A stretch of 64,000 nucleotides of DNA. Origin: Streptomyces regalis (GTDB lineage Bacteria; Actinomycetota; Actinomycetes; Streptomycetales; Streptomycetaceae). Below are positions 19,168 through 27,136 of this stretch, piece after piece; position 1 is the stretch's first letter; every line of letters begins with the position of its first letter. The DNA is taken from positions 1 to 64,000 of the forward strand of contig NZ_LLZG01000104.1 in NCBI RefSeq assembly GCF_001509475.1. The letters are read 5' to 3'. Below the pieces are notes generated by a model. It was not told the DNA's origin. It did no database searches and saw nothing but the letters and a program-made list of their open reading frames with translations. A program made the translations under genes and the position numbers.

Positions 19168-20666
19168 GCGGAAGCCTCTGGATGCCGCCCGGCTCCCGCC
19201 CCGACACCCTGCCCGCGATCCCGCGCCGGCGCACCACACCCGGCTGGGCGCAGCCCGACCCCCTCGACGAACTCGCCGAACGCCTCGACGACTTCATCGC
19301 CGCCGCCGTCCACCCCGACGAGATCGCCGCGCTGCTGGAGTCCGACGGCCTGTCCGACGACCAGATACGCGAGCGCTACGGCGTCAAGAACTCCTTCGCC
19401 CTCGCCGAGGAGCTGTACGAGCGAGTCGAGCGCCGCTACCCGGAGCCGGAAGGGCCGGTCCACGACCCCTGGCAGGTGGGCCTGCTCGGCTGCCTTCTGC
19501 GCGGCGTGGTCTTCGCCCTGCCCGGCCTCGGCTACGTCCTCGGCGCCCCCCTGATCGCCGGCCCGCGGGACGACTTCGGCCTCCCCGCCGGCACGGTCCC
19601 GCTGCTGGCCAGTGCCTTGGTCGGCTGGATGTGGAACCAGGGACTCGCCCATCGGGCGTACAGGTGGCTGGGGTTGGGCGACCGCAGTGCCGCCCGCCGC
19701 GCTCTGCTCCTGGGCGCCCCGGTCGGTGCGCTGCTCGGCGCCCTGGTGGCCCTGACGGTCGCGGGCGCCGCCCACCCGGCCGCCGTGGCTTTCGCGGCCG
19801 GCCAGTCGGTGTACCTGGGCGCGGCTACGGCCCTGTTGGTGATGGGCCGCGAACGGGCTTTGCTGACCGCGTTGTTGCCGATGACGGCAGGTGCGGTACT
19901 GGCGCTGGCCCACCCGGTGCCGGACGCCGCACGTCTCACCCTTCTCTTGGGTTCGCTTGCTGTGGTAGCACTTCTAGGCCTACGCGAGGTGGCACCCCCC
20001 AAGGGGCGCGGGGCTGTATGGGATATGCGGCTACCGCCGCGCGGGCGCGATCAACCACATCGAACCCGCAGCCGCCACACGACAATGGGTCCCCCTCTCT
20101 TAGGCTCCCTTCCCTACTCCCTCTTCGGCCTGGCCACCGGCGTCCTAGTCCTCCACACGGCCCTGGGCGACATCCTCACCGGCGAGCAGCACAGCGCCCC
20201 CGCCGCCGTCGCCCTCACCCTCAGCATGGGCCCCGCCGAATGGCTCCTGTACCGCTTCCGCAGCGGCAGCCTCGCCGGACTGCGCTCCAGCAGCACACCG
20301 ACGGCCTTCTGGCGAACCACGGCGGTCACGCTCGTCGAGTGTCTGTCGGCCTACCTGCTCTCCCTGCTCGCCCTGAGCCTCGCCACCTCCGCCCTGTGGC
20401 CGCAGGCCCCCGGCATCGCCGGCGTCCGCCTCGCCGGTCTGCTCCTGCTGGGCGTGGTCCTGTGGACGGGCCTGCTCCTGCAGTCCTTCGGCGCGGTGCT
20501 CGGCGCCGCAGCGATCTGCTGCGCGGCAGCCCTCGCCCAGACGGTGACCCTGGTGACCCACTCGGGCAGCCCGCACTGGGCCGCCCTGATCGTGCACGGG
20601 ACCGCAGCGTTGGCCCAAGTGGCCCTCGTCTGCGCCCTGTTGGGGAGAGTGACCGCCCACCGATGA
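19164..20666 (+). CDS. Polytopic membrane protein, PelG-like candidate exporter
   Basis: About 500 residues. A charged N-terminal cytoplasmic part (residues 1-100, including LDDFIAAAVHPDEIAALLESDGLSDDQI, split here: an acidic helix then an HTH-like turn) precedes roughly twelve hydrophobic segments, six before and six after residue 290. Size and helix count match PelG, the membrane partner of PelF. I cannot confirm homology by eye, so PelG-like is inference from context. The GTG overlaps the GT4 stop (GTGA), and its own stop overlaps the next start (ATGA). Oddly, residues 278-306 (PKGRGAVWDMRLPPRGRDQ and following) are encoded by a dispersed intergenic repeat fused in frame between helices 6 and 7. 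Confidence 0.75.
   Translation: MSGSLWMPPGSRPDTLPAIPRRRTTPGWAQPDPLDELAERLDDFIAAAVHPDEIAALLESDGLSDDQIRERYGVKNSFALAEELYERVERRYPEPEGPVHDPWQVGLLGCLLRGVVFALPGLGYVLGAPLIAGPRDDFGLPAGTVPLLASALVGWMWNQGLAHRAYRWLGLGDRSAARRALLLGAPVGALLGALVALTVAGAAHPAAVAFAAGQSVYLGAATALLVMGRERALLTALLPMTAGAVLALAHPVPDAARLTLLLGSLAVVALLGLREVAPPKGRGAVWDMRLPPRGRDQPHRTRSRHTTMGPPLLGSLPYSLFGLATGVLVLHTALGDILTGEQHSAPAAVALTLSMGPAEWLLYRFRSGSLAGLRSSSTPTAFWRTTAVTLVECLSAYLLSLLALSLATSALWPQAPGIAGVRLAGLLLLGVVLWTGLLLQSFGAVLGAAAICCAAALAQTVTLVTHSGSPHWAALIVHGTAALAQVALVCALLGRVTAHR
19995..20080. repeat. Dispersed intergenic repeat inside a coding sequence
   Basis: The core GATATGCGGCTACCGCCGCG, flanked by CCAAGGGGCGCGGGGCTGT and CCCGCAGCCGCCAC, matches the intergenic copies at 48606-48668 (reverse) and 50086-50160. 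Here it reads in frame through the membrane gene. Codon use in this segment differs from its surroundings (Arg/Pro/His-rich, no hydrophobic pattern), consistent with recent insertion. Confidence 0.8.
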
Positions 20667-21322
20667 GCGAACTACTGGTCCCCTACTACGAGCACCCGTC
20701 CGCCCGCCCCGCCGAATGGGACGCGATCATCATGGCCGCGCCCCACCTCTACGGCGTCGTCCTGAACCCGGCCAGCGGCCCCGGCGAGGCCCCCGACCCG
20801 GCCTTCGTCGAGGTCGCGGACCGGCTCCGGACCGCGGACGTGCGGGTGCTCGGCTACGCCGACACCGACTACGGCCGCCGACCGCACGCCGACGTCGTAC
20901 GCGACATCGCCCGGCACCGCGACTGGTACGGCGCGGACGGCGTCTTCCTCGACCAAGTCGCCGCGGGACGCGAGGAGTTCGGGTACTACCAGCGGCTCGC
21001 GACGGCGGCCTGGGGCGCCGGCTGCGGCACGCTCGCCCTGAACCACGGCACGACGCCGCACCCGTCGTACGCCAGGATCGCGGACGTCCTGGTCACCTTC
21101 GAGGGCACCTGGGCGTCGTACACCCGGCTCGGCCCGCGGCAGTGGCATGGCGGCACCCAAATGTCCGGAGTGCGCCTGTGTCATCTGGTGTACGGCGTCC
21201 CGGACGGCGTCGACGCGGCGGATCTGGCCCGCGCCCGCGGGGCCTGCGTGTACTGCGCGGTACCGGGGATGGGCGATCATCCTTGGGGTACGTTGCCGCA
21301 CACTCTGGAGCCCTCTCGGTGA
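20663..21322 (+). CDS. Spherulin-4 / Sph3-type (GH135-like) protein
   Basis: 219-residue TIM-barrel-type protein of the spherulation-specific family 4. Family hallmarks are the opening LLVPYYEHP, the strand AAPHLYGVVLNPASGPG, VLGYADTDYGRRP, and DGVFLDQVAAG with the acidic residues expected at the barrel's active site. The fungal member Sph3 is an endo-alpha-1,4-N-acetylgalactosaminidase needed for galactosaminogalactan synthesis. No signal peptide is visible, so it is either cytoplasmic or exported by an unknown route; Sph3 itself is membrane-anchored. It overlaps both neighbours by start-stop fusion (ATGA upstream, GTGA downstream). Confidence 0.85.
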   Translation: MSELLVPYYEHPSARPAEWDAIIMAAPHLYGVVLNPASGPGEAPDPAFVEVADRLRTADVRVLGYADTDYGRRPHADVVRDIARHRDWYGADGVFLDQVAAGREEFGYYQRLATAAWGAGCGTLALNHGTTPHPSYARIADVLVTFEGTWASYTRLGPRQWHGGTQMSGVRLCHLVYGVPDGVDAADLARARGACVYCAVPGMGDHPWGTLPHTLEPSR

Positions 21323-22119
21323 GACGCCTCATTCCGCTGGTTGTTCTGCCTCTTCTCCTCCTGGCGGGCTGCACGACGGCCCCTGACGGCGCCGACGACG
21401 GCGAGGGCGGTCCGAGCGGCTCGCGCTGGCAGCCGCGGCCCGGCACGGCCTGGCAGTGGCAGCTCCGCGGCCGTATCGACACATCCGTCGACGTGCCGGT
21501 CTACGACATCGACGGCTTCGACCAGTCCGAGAAGACCGTCGCCGCGCTGCACCGCGAGGACCGCAAGGTCATCTGCTACCTCTCCACCGGTGCCTGGGAG
21601 GACTGGCGCCCCGACGCCGGGAAGTTCCCGAAGTCGGTGATCGGCAAGGGCAACGGCTGGGAGGGCGAGCGCTGGCTCGACATCCGGCGCCTGGACGTCC
21701 TGGAACCCCTCATGGCGGCCCGCCTGGACATGTGCCGCGAGAAGGGCTTCGACGCGGTGGAGCCCGACAACATGGACGGCTACAAGAACCGCACGGGCTT
21801 CCCGCTGAAGGCCCGTGACCAGCTCCGCTACAACCGTCTGATCGCCGGGCTCGCCCACGAGCGGGGCATGGCGGTCGGCCTGAAGAACGACCTGGACCAG
21901 ATCCCGGAGCTGGTGGACGACTTCGACTTCGCGGTCAACGAGCAGTGCGCGCAGTACGGGGAATGCGCGGCCCTGAGCCCCTTCGTGAAGGCGGACAAGG
22001 CGGTGTTCCACGTCGAGTACGAGGTCCCGACGCGCAGCTTCTGCGCTCAGTCGCGTCGCCTGAAGCTGAGTTCGATGCTGAAGAAGTACGAGCTGGGGGT
22101 GTGGCGCCGGGTGTGCTGA
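21319..22119 (+). CDS. GH114 endo-alpha-1,4-polygalactosaminidase-like lipoprotein
   Basis: 266-residue predicted lipoprotein. The signal ends in the lipobox LLLAGC with Cys18, anchoring it to the outer face of the membrane. The catalytic domain has the GH114 features VPVYDIDGFD, VICYLSTGAWEDWRPD, FDAVEPDNMDGY (probable catalytic acidic residues) and AVGLKND. GH114 members (fungal Ega3, the hydrolase domain of PelA) cleave galactosamine-rich alpha-1,4 polymers. As last gene of the operon it probably trims or processes the polymer, or prevents toxic periplasmic accumulation (inference). Its GTG overlaps the spherulin stop. It is convergent with the TIR gene, whose stop lies 7 bp away. Confidence 0.9.
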   Translation: MRRLIPLVVLPLLLLAGCTTAPDGADDGEGGPSGSRWQPRPGTAWQWQLRGRIDTSVDVPVYDIDGFDQSEKTVAALHREDRKVICYLSTGAWEDWRPDAGKFPKSVIGKGNGWEGERWLDIRRLDVLEPLMAARLDMCREKGFDAVEPDNMDGYKNRTGFPLKARDQLRYNRLIAGLAHERGMAVGLKNDLDQIPELVDDFDFAVNEQCAQYGECAALSPFVKADKAVFHVEYEVPTRSFCAQSRRLKLSSMLKKYELGVWRRVC

Positions 22120-22125
22120 GCGGAC

Positions 22126-24660
22126 CTAGTCCGCGTCCGTCAGCGCATCCAGGTCGAAGTCCTCCTCCTGTCCGGCGAGTTGGTCGTCGCACCATCTGAG
22201 CTCGGCCTTGAGCTCGGCCCGCCGCTGCGCGGACAGGGCCTTGTGCTCGAGTAGGCCGCGCAGCGCATCCCTGCGGATCTGGAGGTGCACCGGGCGCTTG
22301 GGGCTGACGAACTTGGTGGTGTAGTCGAGAGCCGTCTCATAGTCCTGCTCGGCGATGCACAGCCTGGCCCGCAGACCGGTGCGGATGTCCCGTCGCTGTC
22401 GGTGGAACGCCTGGTCCAGGCGGTCGAGAGCTTCACGCGCCTCAGCGATATGAGACGTGCGCAGCGCGCACATCGCGTAGTGGGCAAGGACCTCGAACCG
22501 TACGTTCTCGGACTGGCTCACCGCCTGCTCGGCAAACTCGTACGCCCGGTCCATGTGCCCGAACAGGTATTCCACCCGAGATGTGCGGTGGCTGACCATG
22601 TCCCGCCGGTCGATGTCGGCCAGGCGCCGCAGCAGCTCCCTGACGGTCTTCTCGTCGCCGAGCTTGCACGCGATCTGGATCTTCAGGTCCACGACGTACC
22701 GGTTGTAGGGTTGCTTCTCCTCGGCGATGGAGATGTGCTCCTCGGCCTGCTTCAAGTCGTGCAGTCGCAGATGGCAGTCGGCCATGTCGCGATGAATGGC
22801 CATGCCGCCGCGGCCGTGGTCAAGAGCCTGCTGGTAGTGCCGAAGAGCTTGCCGGTGGTCCCCCCGGTTCCGTTCCAGGAACCCGAGCAGGAAGAAGGCG
22901 TCGCGGATCTGACCCCGCTTCTTCAGTTCCGCGATGTGCTTCTGGGCGTCGTCGTATTCGCTCAGTCTCACCTGGGAGCGAATGAGGGTCATACGGGCCT
23001 GGTGGAGGGTGGGATCGGTCTCCAGGACATCGCTCGCCAGCTGTACCGCCCGCTCATACTGCTGTTCGTGGTAGTAGTGCTCGGCCAGTTGTACGTGATC
23101 CGTCACCAGGGCGTAGGCCCGCGAGGTGGAGTCGCGCCCGGCGTTGTTGAAGGCGCGGAACAGCGTGCGTTGGAGAGCCAGGAAGTCGGTGCCGTCCTGG
23201 CTCTGGGCGAGGAAGGCGTCGAGGCCGGTGGCCACGGCCGTGTAGTCCGCCCTGGTGCACTGTCCGAACACATCCCGGATCGTGTCGGACGCCGGCCCGG
23301 ACACCGCGTACCAACCGCCGGTGGTCGGGACGATGAGGGACACGTCGATGAGCCGGGTGAGCGCCGCTTCGAGTTCGCCGCCCGAAGCGCTGATGACCTG
23401 CCGCAGCACAGACAGCGGCAACGGGCTGTTGGCGTTCATGACGCGGAGGATGCGCATCTCCAGGGCGCTGAACTTGTTGTCTTTCAGATAGCGGGTGAAC
23501 AGCCCCGCGCCGACCGTGGCCAGTACGCGGTCGCTGGCACCGAGATCGGGGCCGTACGCCTCGACGAGTTCGAGCGCATAAGTCACCGAGGGCGGATAGC
23601 CGCGAACCGCGGAGGTGATCTTCTTGACGGTAGGTGCCGTGAGGGGCATCTGGCGCGCTCTGGCCGCCAGTGCGACCAGACGACTTATGTCGGCGTCGTC
23701 CAGGGGTCGGAGATGGACCACGGTGGGCTGGGTCATGCCGCGGGCGGTGAAGGGCTGGCGCGCGGGCCGTCTGTGCGTCAGCAGGGCGATGACGATCTCC
23801 GGGTAGCTGTCCAGAGACTCGATGAGGTCGAGCACAAAGGGCGCCATGTCGCCGTCGTTGTCCAAGAGCCCGCCGATGTCGTTCAAAACGGGCATCTCGC
23901 GATAGCCGCAGATCTCGCGGAGCTTGCTCAGGACGAGGTCGAGGGCCTCCTGGCCGCCGAGCGCGGCGATCTCCTTGGTCCGCTTCAGGGACTCGTCCGG
24001 CATCTCCGAGGGGTCCACCTGAGCGGAGAGCTTCATGGCGAGGGCCTGGATGGTGTCTCCTGGCTCCACATCCGTAACCACAAGGCGTTCGAGGTCGAGG
24101 GACTCGCGGACCATTTTGGTCAACGCCGACTTCCGGCCTATGCCCGCGAGTCCGGTCACACAGGCGATCTGGGCCTCCGCGCCCGGTCCCGGGGCGGAAT
24201 AGGCGTCCTGCAGGGCGGCGATCTCGGTCGCCCTGCCGACGAAGCGGGGGCTCTGGCCCTGACGGACAAGATCGTCGATGAGGCCCCCGATCTCCCGCGC
24301 CGCGGGTCTCGCCGCTGTGGCGGTGATGTGCTTGCTGCGGTTCAGCCAGTCGGGCAGGTCCTCGGGGGAGATGCGCTGATCGAGGCGGACGACGAGGGTG
24401 TTCTTGATCCGTCCCATCGCGGTCTGGAAGCGTGCCTCACGGATCTCGTGTGCCACCCAGGGAGATTCGAGGGCCGCCTTGCTCAGAAAGAGCACGAAGG
24501 CGGCGGACTCCTTGAGCGCGTCGTCTATAGAGCCGAGGATGTCCCCGCCCGCGGCGAAAGAGCGGTAGTCGATCCTGGCGAAGGCACGGCCAACCTTGGA
24601 CGCCACTTCCCGGACGAAGTCGGCGTCCTTCGTCGAGTAGGAAAAGAATGCCTTGATCAC
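22126..24660 (-). CDS. TIR-STAND-TPR protein, candidate anti-phage effector
   Basis: 844-residue multidomain protein. Residues 1-140: TIR domain starting IKAFFSYSTKDADFVREV, with the NADase-type Glu at E72 in ALESPWVAHEI, so catalytic NAD+ cleavage is plausible. Residues about 155-400: STAND/NB-ARC-like ATPase with GLAGIGRKSAL in the P-loop position (Arg where Lys is normal) and a weak Walker B (MPVLNDIGGLL). Residues about 400-480: winged helix (RILRVMNANSPLPLSVLRQV). Residues about 500-840: TPR-like helical repeats for ligand sensing. TIR-STAND proteins are known in bacterial immunity. GC is visibly lower than neighbours (two 60-base lines sampled at 63% and 67%), suggesting acquisition. 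GTG start; single gene, no partner seen. Confidence 0.85.
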   Translation of the reverse strand: MIKAFFSYSTKDADFVREVASKVGRAFARIDYRSFAAGGDILGSIDDALKESAAFVLFLSKAALESPWVAHEIREARFQTAMGRIKNTLVVRLDQRISPEDLPDWLNRSKHITATAARPAAREIGGLIDDLVRQGQSPRFVGRATEIAALQDAYSAPGPGAEAQIACVTGLAGIGRKSALTKMVRESLDLERLVVTDVEPGDTIQALAMKLSAQVDPSEMPDESLKRTKEIAALGGQEALDLVLSKLREICGYREMPVLNDIGGLLDNDGDMAPFVLDLIESLDSYPEIVIALLTHRRPARQPFTARGMTQPTVVHLRPLDDADISRLVALAARARQMPLTAPTVKKITSAVRGYPPSVTYALELVEAYGPDLGASDRVLATVGAGLFTRYLKDNKFSALEMRILRVMNANSPLPLSVLRQVISASGGELEAALTRLIDVSLIVPTTGGWYAVSGPASDTIRDVFGQCTRADYTAVATGLDAFLAQSQDGTDFLALQRTLFRAFNNAGRDSTSRAYALVTDHVQLAEHYYHEQQYERAVQLASDVLETDPTLHQARMTLIRSQVRLSEYDDAQKHIAELKKRGQIRDAFFLLGFLERNRGDHRQALRHYQQALDHGRGGMAIHRDMADCHLRLHDLKQAEEHISIAEEKQPYNRYVVDLKIQIACKLGDEKTVRELLRRLADIDRRDMVSHRTSRVEYLFGHMDRAYEFAEQAVSQSENVRFEVLAHYAMCALRTSHIAEAREALDRLDQAFHRQRRDIRTGLRARLCIAEQDYETALDYTTKFVSPKRPVHLQIRRDALRGLLEHKALSAQRRAELKAELRWCDDQLAGQEEDFDLDALTDAD

Positions 24661-24752
24661 TCGCCTGCCATTCCTCTCGACTGAGCCCGATGGACAGGCC
24701 TGCGAGGCACTTGCGCGCCCCCCTGGCCTCCAGACCCCGAAAGGATAGCGAT

Positions 24753-25571
24753 CTATGGCTGCAGGAAGAGAGACATTGCCATCAACGCCGTTGTACCGCT
24801 GGTCTCTTCGAGCGCGCCGAACACGTCACCGGTCACCCCGCCGAATCTGCGAATGCAGCGCTGCAACAGGAATTCGGTGACGACGAGGGAGAGGGCGACC
24901 GCGAGGGCGGTGCGCGGGATGTCGTACGTCCCGAGCGGCGCTCCCGCCGCCGCGGCGACGCCCGTCACGGCCAGGGCGACGGCCACCGCACCGCGTACGG
25001 GGACGACGCCGGCCACCGCCGCGCCCAGCCCCTCCGGCCGCGCGGCGGGCACGCCGGCCCGGGCGGCCAGGGTGAGCGCGAGCCGGGCGGCGACGGCCGA
25101 CACGACGGTGCCGAGGGCACCGCGGGCCCATGAGTCGCCGTACAGCTGGGAGAGGGCGGCCACCTGCGCGAACAGCACGAACACGAGCGTGATGACGCCG
25201 AAGGGCCCGATGTCCGACTGCTTCATGATCCGCAGCGCGTCCTCGGCGGGCTTGCCGCTGCCGAGCCCGTCGGCGGTGTCGGCGAGCCCGTCGAGATGCA
25301 GCCCGCGGGTGAGGACGGCGGGGACAGCGGCGGCGGCGACGGCGGCGAGGAGAGGACCGGCGCCGAGGAGCAGCAGCACCAGCGCGACGAGGGCGGCACC
25401 GCCACCGAGGACCACCCCGACGAGCGGTGCGCACAGCATCCCGCCGCGCGCCGCTTCCCGGTCCCACCGGCTCACCTCGACCGGGAGCACGCTCAGGGTG
25501 CCGAAGGCGAAACGGAGGCCGTGCAGACGGGGACCGTGCGGGGGTGGCGCGGGTGGCGGGGGCATGGACAC
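24753..25571 (-). CDS. cobS: Adenosylcobinamide-GDP ribazoletransferase (cobalamin synthase)
   Basis: Integral membrane enzyme joining adenosylcobinamide-GDP with alpha-ribazole in the last steps of B12 synthesis. 272 residues, with the CobS start HGLRFAFGTLSVLPV, the metal-binding LTRGLHLDGLADTADGLGSG motif, the following RIMKQSDIGPFGV, and five to seven hydrophobic helices. A GTG at 25571 or an ATG two codons later is the start; neither has a strong ribosome site. It lies apart from cobT and cobU, which follow at 27.1-30.6 kb on the same strand with other genes between. Confidence 0.95.
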   Translation of the reverse strand: MSMPPPPAPPPHGPRLHGLRFAFGTLSVLPVEVSRWDREAARGGMLCAPLVGVVLGGGAALVALVLLLLGAGPLLAAVAAAAVPAVLTRGLHLDGLADTADGLGSGKPAEDALRIMKQSDIGPFGVITLVFVLFAQVAALSQLYGDSWARGALGTVVSAVAARLALTLAARAGVPAARPEGLGAAVAGVVPVRGAVAVALAVTGVAAAAGAPLGTYDIPRTALAVALSLVVTEFLLQRCIRRFGGVTGDVFGALEETSGTTALMAMSLFLQP

Positions 25572-25638
25572 GCCCGCAGACTAGCCCGGACGCCGTACCC
25601 GCCAGGCCGCCCACCCCTGGCGCGGACACACTGAAACC

Positions 25639-26397
25639 ATGGGTGACTGGTGGCAGCGCAACATCATCGAACCGGGCAAACTCCCCCTACTCCTGGCACT
25701 GACCGCCTTCGTGGTCACCTTCCTCGTCACCCGCGTCATCACCCGCCTCATCCGCGCGGGCAAAGGGCCCTTCCGCAACATCGAGACCGGCGCCGTCCAC
25801 ATCCACCATGTGGTCCCCGGAGTCGTCCTCACGGTCATCGGCGGCTTCTGCGCGGTCGCCGGCGGACAGCACGGCTTCGGTGCGGCCGTGTCCGCCGTGC
25901 TCTTCGGCATGGGCACCGGCCTGGTCATGGACGAGTTCGCGCTGATCGTGCATCTGGACGACGTCTACTGGACCGAGGCCGGCCGCAAGAGCGTGGAGGT
26001 GGTCGTGCTCACCGCCGCCCTGGCCGGCCTGTTCCTCCTCGGCTTCGCACCCTTCGGGGTCAACGACCTCAGTGACGACGAGCTGCAGGACCGCGGGTCG
26101 GTGATCAGTACGGTCCTGGTGAACTTCCTCTTCGCCCTGATCGCCCTCGCCAAGGGCAAGGCCCGCATCGCGATTTTCGGGGTGATCATCCCCTTCATCG
26201 CCCTGTTCGGAGCCATCCGTCTGGCCCGCCCCACCTCCCCCTGGGCGAAACGCTTCTACCGTCGCCGTCCGCGCGCCCGCGCCAAGGCCCAGCTGCGCGC
26301 CTTCCACCACGACCGGCGCTGGGCGGGCCCCAGCCGCAAAGTTCAGGACTGGATCGGCGGCGCGCCCGACGCGGACCGGGCCCTGGAACGCCGCTGA
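25639..26397 (+). CDS. Conserved integral membrane protein
   Basis: 252 residues, not assigned to a function. Helices are visible at about 17-37 (LLLALTAFVVTFLVTRVIT), 57-75, 78-98, 123-143 and 160-200. A conserved-looking HIHHVVPG lies at about residue 54, and FALIVHLDDVYW between helices. These His/Asp-rich motifs next to membrane segments could bind metal, but this is speculation. The C-terminal 60 residues are basic. The 3' end overlaps by 55 bp the 3' end of the convergent rhomboid-like gene. Confidence 0.75.
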   Translation: MGDWWQRNIIEPGKLPLLLALTAFVVTFLVTRVITRLIRAGKGPFRNIETGAVHIHHVVPGVVLTVIGGFCAVAGGQHGFGAAVSAVLFGMGTGLVMDEFALIVHLDDVYWTEAGRKSVEVVVLTAALAGLFLLGFAPFGVNDLSDDELQDRGSVISTVLVNFLFALIALAKGKARIAIFGVIIPFIALFGAIRLARPTSPWAKRFYRRRPRARAKAQLRAFHHDRRWAGPSRKVQDWIGGAPDADRALERR

Positions 26398-27038
26398 AGC
26401 ATCGCCGCCCACCCGCACAGCACCAGCACCGCCGCGATCGCCGCCAGGTGCTCCTTCCCGGCGAGGTTCTCCTTCAGCACGACCTCGACGACCATCGCCA
26501 CGATCACCGCACCGGCCGTGACATACGCGCCGTAGCGCCATCCGAGGAACACGGCGAGACCCACCACCGCCGCCGACGGTCCCGTGTCCACGACCCGCGC
26601 GTCCGAGGCGGGCAGCCCGATCGGGTAGTCCGGGCCGAGCGCGATGCCCACGCGCGCGTACAGGGTTCCGGCGAGGGTCGCGACGTAGGCGATGACGAGC
26701 GTCCGCCACCGGCCCAGACAGAGCTCGGCGATCCCGAACACGAGCAGGATCTGCGCGAGCGCACCCCACACCGGCAGGTCGAGGGCGGGCACGAACAACG
26801 ACAGCGGCGTCCGCAGGAGCGCGAGCCACAGCGGATCCTCGGCCTTCACCGCCCCGAGGTTCTGTACGACCTGATAGCCCCAGGACTGGTTCTGCACGAC
26901 CTGCACGAGCCCGGTCAGACAAACCGCCCCGGCGGTCATCGGCACGGCCCGCCACCGCCGCTCCACCAACGGCCCCCGTACGGCGAGGTACAACGCCCCC
27001 CACTCGGCGCGGGCCCAGCGACCGAGGGTGTTCATCAT
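26343..27038 (-). CDS. Rhomboid-like membrane protein
   Basis: 231-residue polytopic protein with about six hydrophobic helices. The segment DTGPSAAVVGLAVFLGW matches the position of the rhomboid serine motif GxSx, and a His in GKEHLAAIAAVL matches the catalytic His of helix six. The second Gly of GxSG is replaced by Ala and the protein is short, so activity is uncertain. Rhomboids cleave membrane proteins within the bilayer. Two consecutive ATG codons mark the start. The last 55 bp overlap the convergent membrane-protein gene. It follows cobT on the same strand after a hairpin. Confidence 0.65.
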   Translation of the reverse strand: MMNTLGRWARAEWGALYLAVRGPLVERRWRAVPMTAGAVCLTGLVQVVQNQSWGYQVVQNLGAVKAEDPLWLALLRTPLSLFVPALDLPVWGALAQILLVFGIAELCLGRWRTLVIAYVATLAGTLYARVGIALGPDYPIGLPASDARVVDTGPSAAVVGLAVFLGWRYGAYVTAGAVIVAMVVEVVLKENLAGKEHLAAIAAVLVLCGWAAMLQRRSRARSASGAPPIQS

Positions 27039-27091
27039 GAGTGGCGATCATATGGGCACAGTCACGACGAACCGCCCTTTTCCGCGTCGCC

Positions 27092-27136
27092 GTGACGGGG
27101 CAGTCCGGCGGCGCCGAACTGCCCGCGCCCCGTCAC
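27092..27136 (-). terminator. Hairpin at the 3' end of cobT
   Basis: Outer arms GTGACGGGGC and GCCCCGTCAC enclose a second imperfect pairing (CAGTCCGG with CCGAACTG). The structure overlaps the cobT stop codon and would separate cobT from the rhomboid-like gene. Confidence 0.6.

Noticed and set aside
22285..24684. Long plus-strand frame opposite the TIR gene
   Set aside because: No recognisable motif, and the minus strand has clear TIR/NTPase/TPR sequence.
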